Below, one piece after another: positions 1 through 5,853 of a DNA stretch of 6,002 nt. Location of the stretch: positions 1 to 6,002 of the forward strand of contig DDKG01000293.1 of assembly GCA_002339265.1 (NCBI GenBank), read 5' to 3'. This stretch comes from Massilia sp. UBA2604. Lineage in GTDB: Bacteria; Pseudomonadota; Gammaproteobacteria; Burkholderiales; Burkholderiaceae_D. Each line of letters opens with the position of its first letter. The first letter of the stretch is position 1. Below the pieces are notes generated by a model that searched no databases, was not told the origin of the DNA, and saw nothing but the letters and a program-made list of their open reading frames with translations. Made by a program: the position numbers and the translations under genes.

Positions 1-1403
1 CCCAGCGCGAGCGCGGCGAACACCAGCAGCACCCGCTCGGTCACCGGGCGCGACACGGCGCCGCGCGCGAAACAGGACAGCAGCAGCAAGGCGGCCGGCA
101 AGCCGAGCCCCAGCAGCGCGGCCGTGTTCTGGAAGTGGCGCAGCCAGGCAGTGTCGTCGGCCCCCAGGCCCATTTCGAGCTGCACCAGCAGGCCGGCGCC
201 GAGCAGCAGCACGGCGCTCGACGCCAGCAGCCCGGCGCGGCGTGGATACAGCAGGGTGAGCCAGAGCGTGGCCCAGGCCAGCAGCAGGGTGATGACGGCG
301 CCGGGGGCGCCGACGGTGCGCTGCGTCACCAGCAGCAGCATGGCGCTGGAGGCCAGCACCGCCGCCGCGAGCGGGCGCACGAGCTCACGGCCTGCACTGC
401 GCGCGCGCAGCATCGGCGCGATACAAGCGAGACAGGTCAGGAGGACCAGGCAGGCGGCGGCCCAGGCGAGCAGCGGTGGCGCGGGCAGGGCCAGATGGTC
501 GCGCCGCTCCCAGCGCCAGCTTACCGCGCCCGGCAACCCGTTCGACGGCGCCGGCGACAGCGCGACTTGGCGCGACGGCGCAAGGCGCAGGGTGGCGCCG
601 TCGTGCTCCAGGGTGAACAGGGTGCGGCCGACGGCGAACGCATCCGCGTCCGCCAGCGGCAGTTCGCGCTGGGCGGCGTCGATCCAGCCGGCGCCGTTCG
701 ACACCAGCACCGGCTGGGCGCCGCGCGCCGACAGGGCGATGCGGCCGTCTGCCTGGCGCAGCAGCAGGGCCTCGCCGGGCTCGATCGCGGCGGCGGCGAT
801 GCGGTTGCCGCAGTAGAGCAGGCCGCCCAGGCTCAGGGGACGGGCCAGGCTGGCGCCCTGCGGCAGCCAGCGGTTCCAGGCCGCCACCGCACGCGCCGAC
901 AGGGAGGTATCGGGACAGGCGGGCTGCGGCTGGCCGTCGCGCAGCACGGTGGCGCCATCGTAGTCCCAGGTCTGTTGGCCGTCGTGCAGGGTGACGCGTC
1001 CCGCTTCGGCCGCGACCACCTGCAATTGCAGCGCGCCGGCCTGGATGCGCTGGCCGGCCGCGAGCGGCAGGTCGCTGCTGCGCTGGCGCGCCTCGCCACG
1101 GCGCAGCACGACGGGTTGCAGCGGCTCCGCGTTGCGCAGCAGCCAGTCGCCATTGCCATCGCGGCGCAGCACCAGCTGGCGCGGCGCGGCGCGCGGCGCT
1201 CCCAGTTCCTGGCGGCCCAGCATGACCGATTCGCCGGGGGCGAGGGTTACTGCGATCTCGGCCGGGGTCCAGGCGGCCGGCGCTTTCATCAGCGCCAGCA
1301 GCTGCACGGCGCACAGCAGCGCGAGCAGGATCCAGGCGAGACTCGCGCCGAACGATGGGCGCTTCTTGTCCCCCTTCTTGTCCCGCTTCTTGTCCCACCT
1401 CAT
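1..1403 (-). CDS. Large multi-pass membrane protein with FHA-like ectodomain (3' end outside window; possible FtsW/RodA-type)
   Basis: Partial: 467 codons are visible and the reading frame is still open at the left edge. The ATG overlaps the kinase stop as ATGA and has a GGAG Shine-Dalgarno site six bases upstream (1410-1413), so the two genes are translationally coupled. Order of parts seen: a positively charged tail with three DKK motifs (residues 4-14); a membrane helix at about 21-39; a region of about 265 residues that the positive-inside rule puts in the periplasm; then helices at about 307-328, 341-360, 367-385, 388-407, 426-446 and one starting near 455. Residues about 53-132 (LGRQ near 62-65, then LAAGQRIQAG) and 205-275 (ELPLADADAFAVGRTLFTL) resemble the beta-strand pattern of FHA domains but lack a clear phosphothreonine-binding set. 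Inference: with a kinase as neighbour, the unseen C-terminus could be a SEDS (FtsW/RodA) domain. Any other polytopic protein remains possible. The gene is real; its function is not established. Confidence 0.8.
   Translation of the reverse strand, partial: MRWDKKRDKKGDKKRPSFGASLAWILLALLCAVQLLALMKAPAAWTPAEIAVTLAPGESVMLGRQELGAPRAAPRQLVLRRDGNGDWLLRNAEPLQPVVLRRGEARQRSSDLPLAAGQRIQAGALQLQVVAAEAGRVTLHDGQQTWDYDGATVLRDGQPQPACPDTSLSARAVAAWNRWLPQGASLARPLSLGGLLYCGNRIAAAAIEPGEALLLRQADGRIALSARGAQPVLVSNGAGWIDAAQRELPLADADAFAVGRTLFTLEHDGATLRLAPSRQVALSPAPSNGLPGAVSWRWERRDHLALPAPPLLAWAAACLVLLTCLACIAPMLRARSAGRELVRPLAAAVLASSAMLLLVTQRTVGAPGAVITLLLAWATLWLTLLYPRRAGLLASSAVLLLGAGLLVQLEMGLGADDTAWLRHFQNTAALLGLGLPAALLLLSCFARGAVSRPVTERVLLVFAALAL
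1362..1397 (-). repeat. Three 12-bp tandem repeats encoding DKK motifs
   Basis: On the plus strand CTTCTTGTCCC occurs at 1362, 1374 and 1386, with exact 12-base spacing and only the twelfth base varying. Read on the minus strand this gives three DKK tetrapeptide units at the N-terminus of the membrane protein, a strongly basic cytoplasmic tail just before the first helix. Near-identity of the units suggests recent slippage expansion. Confidence 0.85.
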
Positions 1404-2362
1404 GCGGCGCTCCGGAATTGCGCCGAATTCAGGGCGGAGACGGTGTCCGCCAGCCCCCGGCTGATGTCCAGCGCGTGGCGCGGACGGTCGGCGGGACGCT
1501 CGGCGACCAGCGCGCGCAGCAGCGCGAGGCCGGGCGCGGCGGCCGGGCCCAGGCGGCTGGCAAACAGCGCGGCTTCGTCCGAGTGCAGCACCGGCGGTCG
1601 CGCCTGGCGTTCGGCCAGCAGGCTGGCCGCCGCGTCGCGGCCATGCGCCTGCCAGGCCTGGCCGCAGGCGCTGCTGTAGCGCAGCAGGCGGCCGCAGACG
1701 AGATAATAGAGCAGGGCGCCGAGGGCGAAATAATCGGTGCGCGCCTCGGTGACGTAGCCGTCGGCGTCGGGGAAAAACTGTTCCGGGGCTTGCCAGTTGG
1801 CGGTGCCGGCATAGGTGTGGGCGCGCAGGTCGTCGAGGCGGCGGTTGGTGCCGAAATCGGCCAGCTTGACGGCATCGTTCGCGCCGTCGAGCAGCAGGTT
1901 GCCCGGCTTGAGGTCGAGATAGCGCCAGCCGCTGGCGTGAACCTTGGCCAGCGCCTGGTTGACCTGGCCGATCCAGGCCAGGGCGCGGTGTGGGGCGGTC
2001 GTGCGACCCAGCGCCATTTCCCGGGTCAGGTGGCCGGCCAGGTCGCCGTCGAGCAGCTCGAGCGCCATCGCCGGCATGCCGGCGTGCTCGCCGCTGTCGA
2101 GCAGGCGCACGATGTGGCGGCCATCCCACGGGGCCAGGCCGCGCAGGAAGGCGATCTCGGTGCTGGCGCTGGCCAGCCAGCGCGCGCGTAGAAAGGATGG
2201 GGCGCGCTCCATCTGTTCCAGGTTGACCAGCTTGAGGGCCACGCAACCGTTGGCGTGCAGGCTGTCGGCGCGCCACACGACGCCGTAGGCCGAGCCGGCC
2301 AGCGCCTCGCGCAAGCGGTACTGGCCGCCGGCCAGCGAGATGACGGTGCCTGCTTCGTACAT
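1400..2362 (-). CDS. Hanks-type serine/threonine protein kinase, cytosolic, no sensor domain
   Basis: A 320-residue protein that is essentially a lone kinase domain; no membrane helix, PASTA or other extracellular domain is visible. Motifs seen: glycine-loop region LAGSAYGVV (21-29), ATP-anchoring Lys44 in VALK, probable helix-C Glu69, catalytic loop YLDLKPGN (148-155) with Asp150, Lys152 and Asn155, DFG at 169-171, APE at 192-194, Asp210 of subdomain IX and Arg293 in the C-lobe. All catalytic and metal-binding residues are kept, so activity is likely. Odd points: HRD has become YLD (Arg lost) and the first glycine of the loop is Ala. Thr172, Thr183 and Thr187 in the activation segment could be phosphorylated. 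The start has only a GGGGGA site four bases upstream. The stop overlaps the next gene, implying that the membrane protein is a partner or substrate (inference). A terminator lies upstream of the gene, so it needs its own promoter or readthrough; I found no convincing promoter. Confidence 0.93.
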   Translation of the reverse strand: MYEAGTVISLAGGQYRLREALAGSAYGVVWRADSLHANGCVALKLVNLEQMERAPSFLRARWLASASTEIAFLRGLAPWDGRHIVRLLDSGEHAGMPAMALELLDGDLAGHLTREMALGRTTAPHRALAWIGQVNQALAKVHASGWRYLDLKPGNLLLDGANDAVKLADFGTNRRLDDLRAHTYAGTANWQAPEQFFPDADGYVTEARTDYFALGALLYYLVCGRLLRYSSACGQAWQAHGRDAAASLLAERQARPPVLHSDEAALFASRLGPAAAPGLALLRALVAERPADRPRHALDISRGLADTVSALNSAQFRSAA

Positions 2363-2378
2363 GGTGTCCCCCGAACCT

Positions 2379-2391
2379 GGCGCATGGCGCC
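2379..2391 (-). other. Small hairpin in the kinase 5' leader
   Basis: GGCGC-ATG-GCGCC forms a perfect five-pair GC stem with a three-base loop, 16 bases upstream of the kinase ATG and next to its weak ribosome site. It has no T-run and is not a terminator. It could modulate translation, but short GC palindromes are common in such GC-rich DNA. Confidence 0.3.
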
Positions 2392-2420
2392 GATGCGGGG
2401 AACTAGCGGAGGGGAGGAGA

Positions 2421-2445
2421 AAAGAAAAAACCGCGCAGTGCGCGG
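2421..2445 (-). terminator. Rho-independent terminator of the glycine-zipper gene
   Basis: On the minus strand the stem CCGCGC, loop ACT and stem GCGCGG (2445-2431) are followed at once by TTTTTTCTTT (2430-2421). It begins ten bases after the TAA stop of the glycine-zipper gene. It should insulate the downstream kinase gene from that gene's transcription. It is the clearest terminator in the window. Confidence 0.9.
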
Positions 2446-2454
2446 CTTGTTGAC

Positions 2455-2937
2455 TTAGCGGTAGTGGCCGTGGCCGCGGCGGTCGTCGCGATCCCAGCGA
2501 TCATGGCGGTCGTGCCGGTCATGACGATCCCAGCCGCGTCCGCGCTGCTCGACGTAGACCGGGCGCGGCTGCACGTACACCGGGCGGGGCTGGACATACA
2601 CCGGACGCGATTCCACGTACACCGGGCGTGGCTGCACATAGACCGGCCGCGGTTGGACATAGACGGGGCGCTGCTGCACGTACACCGGTTGTGACTGGTA
2701 GTAGCCGCCGCGGTGGCCGTAATGACGACGGTCGTCGCGGGTATTGATGGAGTTGCCCACCGCCGCGCCGATCACGCCGCCGGCGACGGCGCCGCCGGTG
2801 CCGCCGACCGTGTGGCCGACGACGGCGCCGAGCACCGCGCCAACGGCCGTGTTCGTACCACGATCACCGGCCATTGCCACCGGCGATACCGCGACAGCGG
2901 CCAGCAGCACAGCACCAAGGGTTGTCGATTTGAACAT
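2455..2937 (-). CDS. Secreted glycine-zipper protein with PVYV heptapeptide repeats
   Basis: 160 residues from the ATG at 2937, which is preferred over an upstream in-frame start at 2991 because it begins directly with a signal peptide (MFKSTTLG..., predicted cut after AMA at residue 23) and has AAGAGG seven bases upstream. Residues about 29-65 form a Gly/Ala zipper (VGAVLGAVVG, GGAVAGGVIGAAVG) of the kind found in glycine-zipper 2TM proteins that associate with membranes. Residues 83-131 are seven heptads (R/Q-PVYV-x-x), and residues 136-160 are rich in Arg, Asp and His (DRH/HDR repeats). There is no lipobox Cys, so it is not a lipoprotein of the SlyB kind. Likely location is the periplasm or outer membrane (inference). 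Function is unknown; glycine-zipper envelope proteins are often stress-linked, but nothing here shows that. Monocistronic, with its own promoter candidate and a strong terminator. Confidence 0.88.
   Translation of the reverse strand: MFKSTTLGAVLLAAVAVSPVAMAGDRGTNTAVGAVLGAVVGHTVGGTGGAVAGGVIGAAVGNSINTRDDRRHYGHRGGYYQSQPVYVQQRPVYVQPRPVYVQPRPVYVESRPVYVQPRPVYVQPRPVYVEQRGRGWDRHDRHDRHDRWDRDDRRGHGHYR
2476..2532 (-). repeat. Arg/Asp/His tripeptide repeat region of the glycine-zipper protein
   Basis: Residues 136-154 read WDRHDRHDRHDRWDRDDRR, a three-residue DRH periodicity that decays at its end. The high His and Asp density could bind divalent metal or polyanions, but this is only a compositional suggestion. 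Confidence 0.7.
2545..2691 (-). repeat. Seven 21-bp tandem repeats encoding (R/Q)PVYVxx
   Basis: Seven consecutive 21-base units with no gap, each giving Arg/Gln-Pro-Val-Tyr-Val plus two variable residues (QQ, QP, QP, ES, QP, QP, EQ). PVYV is invariant at protein level, while third codon positions drift (TAC/TAT for Tyr, GTG/GTC for Val). This points to an old expansion held by protein-level selection rather than fresh slippage. Confidence 0.92.
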
Positions 2938-2944
2938 GGTTTTT

Positions 2945-2950
2945 CCTCTT
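2945..2950 (-). promoter_or_regulatory. Ribosome binding site deciding the glycine-zipper start
   Basis: AAGAGG on the minus strand lies seven bases before the ATG at 2937. It supports the shorter protein that opens with a signal peptide over the in-frame start at 2991. Confidence 0.7.
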
Positions 2951-2997
2951 ACCCTGGCGGAGATCGGGATGATGACTACGGCACCGGGCATGGACGT

Positions 2998-3003
2998 ACT
3001 ATA
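2998..3003 (-). promoter_or_regulatory. Candidate -10 box for the glycine-zipper gene
   Basis: TATAGT on the minus strand differs from the sigma-70 consensus TATAAT at one base and sits about 60 bases upstream of the ATG at 2937. No good -35 is found at 16-18 bases; the sequence there (ATGGCA/TGGCAC) is weak. If used, transcription would start near 2990, so the in-frame start at 2991 would lie at or before the 5' end of the mRNA. Confidence 0.4.
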
Positions 3004-3041
3004 TTCCCGGCGTCGGATCGTGCCATTCGTTAATACAGTTT

Positions 3042-3069
3042 TTTACAACTGCATCTCAGCCAGTAACAT
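3042..3069 (+). promoter_or_regulatory. Candidate promoter for the metallophosphoesterase gene
   Basis: TTTACA (3042-3047), a 16-base spacer and TAACAT (3064-3069) approximate a sigma-70 promoter in the AT-richer part of the divergent intergenic region. Transcription would start near 3076, leaving a leader of about 57 bases before the ATG at 3133. Assigned by eye only. Confidence 0.4.
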
Positions 3070-3132
3070 TCCACCTTGCAAGCGCGGGCCTGCGCCCCAT
3101 CTAGGCACGACCACCATTCTCCGAACGCCATC

Positions 3133-4269
3133 ATGCGCCCGAGCCGTAGCTTCGTCGTCGTCCTGTCCCTGCTGGTCCTGCTGCTGGTCTATATCGGCAT
3201 GCGCCTGCTGCCCGACCTGGGGCTTGGCCCGGCCGGCAACGCCGTCGGCGTCGTCCTGCTGGTCGTGCTCGGGGCGCTGGTGCCGGTCGGGCTGATGTCG
3301 TCCTCGCTGCGCCGGCGGCGCTGGTCGAACCTGGTTGCCTGGCTCGGCCTGCTGTCAATGGGGCTGTTCTCGTCGCTGTTGGTCACCACCGTGCTGCGCG
3401 ACCTGGTCCTGCTAGCGCTGCTGCCTTTCGGCGTCTTGAGTCCGGCGATCATCCATGCCAGCGCGCTGGCCGTCCCGCTGATGGCGCTGGCCGTGACCGT
3501 GGTCGGCTACGTCAACGCGCGCCGGGTGGCGCGGGTGGTGCGGGTCGACGTGCCGATCCGCAGCCTGCCGCCCGAGCTGCACGGCTACGCCATCGCCCAG
3601 ATTTCGGATATCCACGTCGGCCCCACGATCAAGCGGGCCTACCTGAACGCCATCGTCAACAAGGTCAACAAGCTCGGCGCTGACGCTATTGCCGTCACCG
3701 GCGACCTGGTGGACGGCAGCGTGCAGCGCCTGGCAGTCCACACCGAGCCGCTGGCGCGCCTGAAGGCGCTTGACGGCGTGTTCTTCGTCACCGGCAACCA
3801 TGAATATTATTCCGGCGCGCTGGAGTGGATTGCCGAAGTGCGGCGCCTCGGCTTGACGGTGCTGATGAACGAGCACGTGGTGCGTCGGCGTGGCGGCGCC
3901 GCCCTCGTGATCGCCGGCGTGGCCGACTACACGGCCCACCATTTCCACGCCGAGCACAAGAGCGACCCGCAACGCGCCATCCGTGGCGCACCGCCCGAGG
4001 CCGGCGTGAAGGTGCTGCTGGCCCACCAGCCGCGCAGCGCGCCGGAGGCCGCCGCGGCGGGCTTCGACCTGCAATTGTCGGGCCACACCCACGGCGGCCA
4101 GTTCTTCCCGTGGAATTTATTCGTGCCGCTGCAACAGCCCTTCGTTGCCGGACTCAATCGTGTGCGCGATATGTGGGTATATACCAGCCGCGGCACCGGC
4201 TATTGGGGACCGCCGAAGCGTTTCGGCGCGCCATCCGAAATCACGCTGGTGCGCCTCGTGCCGGTCTGA
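3133..4269 (+). CDS. Membrane-anchored calcineurin-like metallophosphoesterase
   Basis: 378 residues from the ATG at 3133; an in-frame TTG at 3076 would add 19 residues of non-membrane sequence and coincides with the predicted transcription start, so it is disfavoured. No strong Shine-Dalgarno precedes the ATG. The N-terminal third is hydrophobic, with helices at about 6-26, 36-56, 67-88 and one or two in 91-127; RRRR at 60-63 marks a cytoplasmic loop. The catalytic domain (about 150-375) has the complete two-metal set: SDIHVG (Asp159, His161), GDLVDG (Asp191), GNHE (221-224), AHQP (His298) and GHTHGG (317-322). This is the YkuE-like family; members cleave phosphoester bonds, some in phospholipids or lipid A precursors (LpxG). 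The substrate cannot be read from the sequence. The side of the membrane carrying the active site depends on whether 91-127 is one or two helices. No terminator follows, so readthrough into the peptidase gene is possible. Confidence 0.92.
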   Translation: MRPSRSFVVVLSLLVLLLVYIGMRLLPDLGLGPAGNAVGVVLLVVLGALVPVGLMSSSLRRRRWSNLVAWLGLLSMGLFSSLLVTTVLRDLVLLALLPFGVLSPAIIHASALAVPLMALAVTVVGYVNARRVARVVRVDVPIRSLPPELHGYAIAQISDIHVGPTIKRAYLNAIVNKVNKLGADAIAVTGDLVDGSVQRLAVHTEPLARLKALDGVFFVTGNHEYYSGALEWIAEVRRLGLTVLMNEHVVRRRGGAALVIAGVADYTAHHFHAEHKSDPQRAIRGAPPEAGVKVLLAHQPRSAPEAAAAGFDLQLSGHTHGGQFFPWNLFVPLQQPFVAGLNRVRDMWVYTSRGTGYWGPPKRFGAPSEITLVRLVPV

Positions 4270-4369
4270 GCCAGGCGCTCATGCCTCAGGTATCGCATAT
4301 CCCGTAGAGCAAAAAATTTGGGGCGAAAAGTTGCCGGATGCGCTATTGTTTGAATCCTTTCGAACTAGC

Positions 4370-4374
4370 AAGGG
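4370..4374 (+). promoter_or_regulatory. Ribosome binding site deciding the peptidase start
   Basis: AAGGG lies eight bases before the ATG at 4383. It favours that codon, which opens with a signal peptide, over the in-frame ATG at 4338. Confidence 0.6.
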
Positions 4375-4382
4375 TTTCCCGC

Positions 4383-5819
4383 ATGAACCGCAGCTTCCGC
4401 CACCTTCCCATCATGAGCGTCATCGCCGCCGCGCTGTTGAGCGTCCCGGCCCTGGCCGCCAGCCCAGGCAACGATCCTGCCGCACTCGCCAAGATCCGCG
4501 ACACGGCGATGAGCAGCGACTACGCCTGGCAACGCACCGAAGACATGACCGACCTGATCGGTCCGCGCCTGTCCGGATCGCCCGGCGCGGCGGCGGCGGT
4601 GACGCAAGTGGCGGAAGCCATGCGCAAGCTCGGCGCCAAGGTGACCCTGCAGCCGGTAAAAGTGCCGCACTGGGTGCGCGGCATCGAGACCGGCGAGCTG
4701 GTCGAGTACACCGGCCGTCCCCAGGGTGTGACCCAGCGCGTGGTGCTGGCCGCCCTGGGCGGTTCGGGCGCGACGCCGGCCGAAGGCCTGGTGGCGCCGG
4801 TGCTGGTGCTCAAGAGTTTTGACGAACTCAAGACCCGCGCCGCCGAAGTGAAGGGCAAGATCGTCCTGTTCGACGTGGCCTTCGACCAGCACATGGCCGA
4901 CCGCGGCCTGGCCGGCCACGCCTATGGACAGGGTTCAGCTTACCGCCGCAACGGCCCGCGCATGGCGGCCGAGCTCGGCGCGGTCGGCGCGCTGGTGCGC
5001 TCGGTCGGCGGCGCGGCCTATCGCCTGCCGCATACCGGTTCGTCGGGCCTGCTCGAGAATGCACGCATCCCGGCCGCCGCCGTGACGGCGGAGGACTCGT
5101 TGCTGATGGCGCGCCTGGCCAAGCGCGGCCCGCTGAGCATGAAGCTGGTGCTGACTCCGCAAAACCTGCCGGACGCCGACAGCTTCAATGTGATCGCCGA
5201 CTTGCCAGGCACCGAGAAGCCGGACGAGATCGTGATCGTCTCGGGCCACCTCGATTCCTGGGACCTGTCGCCGGGCGCCCACGACGATGCCGCGGCCGTC
5301 GCCAGCGCGATGGCCGTGCTCGACGTGCTCAAGAAGCTCGACTACCGTCCGCGCCGCACCATCCGCTTCATCGCCTGGATGAACGAAGAAAACGGCCAGC
5401 GCGGGGCGAGCACCTACCTCGCCGCCGAACAGGCGAACGCGGGCAAGCACTTCGGCGCGATCGAAAGCGATAACGGCGTCGGCCGCCCCTTCGGCCTGCG
5501 CGCCAGCGTGATGCCGCAGTCGGTCAAGCTGTTCGCTCCGCTGCAAGCGGCGCTGCAGCCGATCGGCGCCAACGTGTTCCAGCGCCAGGATGTGCTGGCC
5601 ACCGGCGACCTGGCCGGCCTGGAACGCGCAGGCGTGCCAAGTTTTGCGCCGATCGTCGACACCTCGAGCTATTTCGACTATCACCACACGCCGGCCGACA
5701 CCCTGGACAAGGTCGATCCCGACATCCTGCGTCGCCATGTGGCGCTGATGACCGCGACCGCCTGGTACCTGGCCAATATGGAGCAGGACATCGGCCGTTC
5801 GAGCGTGCCGAAGCCTTGA
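4383..5819 (+). CDS. Secreted M28-family zinc metallopeptidase, carboxypeptidase Q-like
   Basis: 478 residues. The ATG at 4383 is preferred to 4338 because it gives a normal signal peptide (basic N-terminus, hydrophobic 11-25, cut after ALA at 25) with AAGGG upstream. Mature start to about 125 is the N-terminal part of the fold; about 130-250 looks like the inserted PA-type domain and contains YRRNGPRMAAELGAVGALV, very like carboxypeptidase Q. The zinc site of M28 enzymes is complete: SGHLDSWD (His289), GAHDDA (Asp301 bridging), NEENG (Glu335 general base, Glu336 ligand), ESDNG (Asp363) and YHHTPADT (His434 or His435). It probably hydrolyses dipeptides or N-terminal residues in the periplasm or outside the cell, with a nutritional or peptide-turnover role (inference). 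The 113-base gap after the phosphoesterase gene holds no convincing promoter or terminator, so the transcription unit is unclear. Confidence 0.95.
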   Translation: MNRSFRHLPIMSVIAAALLSVPALAASPGNDPAALAKIRDTAMSSDYAWQRTEDMTDLIGPRLSGSPGAAAAVTQVAEAMRKLGAKVTLQPVKVPHWVRGIETGELVEYTGRPQGVTQRVVLAALGGSGATPAEGLVAPVLVLKSFDELKTRAAEVKGKIVLFDVAFDQHMADRGLAGHAYGQGSAYRRNGPRMAAELGAVGALVRSVGGAAYRLPHTGSSGLLENARIPAAAVTAEDSLLMARLAKRGPLSMKLVLTPQNLPDADSFNVIADLPGTEKPDEIVIVSGHLDSWDLSPGAHDDAAAVASAMAVLDVLKKLDYRPRRTIRFIAWMNEENGQRGASTYLAAEQANAGKHFGAIESDNGVGRPFGLRASVMPQSVKLFAPLQAALQPIGANVFQRQDVLATGDLAGLERAGVPSFAPIVDTSSYFDYHHTPADTLDKVDPDILRRHVALMTATAWYLANMEQDIGRSSVPKP

Positions 5820-5853
5820 ACCCGATGCCTCCCGACGCTTCAGCGCTGCCGGC

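Noticed and set aside
385..1398. Minus-strand open frame of 337 codons with a GTG start
   Set aside because: Its product is Arg/Pro/Ala-rich low-complexity sequence typical of an off-frame reading. The frame starting at 1403 gives clear membrane helices, a ribosome site and ATGA coupling to the kinase.
135..1679. Long plus-strand open frame of 514 codons
   Set aside because: Gln/Gly/Ala/Arg-rich product without recognisable motifs, antisense to the membrane protein and the kinase C-lobe; a by-product of high GC.
1355..2191. Plus-strand open frame of 278 codons
   Set aside because: Antisense to the kinase, whose motifs are unambiguous; no domain seen.
2545..2691. Possible CRISPR-like array
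   Set aside because: The 21-base units are contiguous without spacers and lie in frame within a coding sequence.
3013..3025. TGGCAC resembling a sigma-54 -24 element on the minus strand
   Set aside because: No TTGCA-like -12 element follows at the required five-base spacing.
3412..4092. Minus-strand open frame of 226 codons
   Set aside because: Antisense to the metallophosphoesterase catalytic domain; His/Gln/Arg-rich composition typical of a shadow frame.
4266..4289. CTGAG/CTCAG inverted repeat after the phosphoesterase stop
   Set aside because: Five-pair stem with a long loop and no T-run, so not an intrinsic terminator.
4308..4382. Possible promoter for the peptidase gene (TTGCCG at 4331, TATTGT at 4344)
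   Set aside because: The two boxes are only seven bases apart, and neither has an acceptable partner at 16-18 bases.
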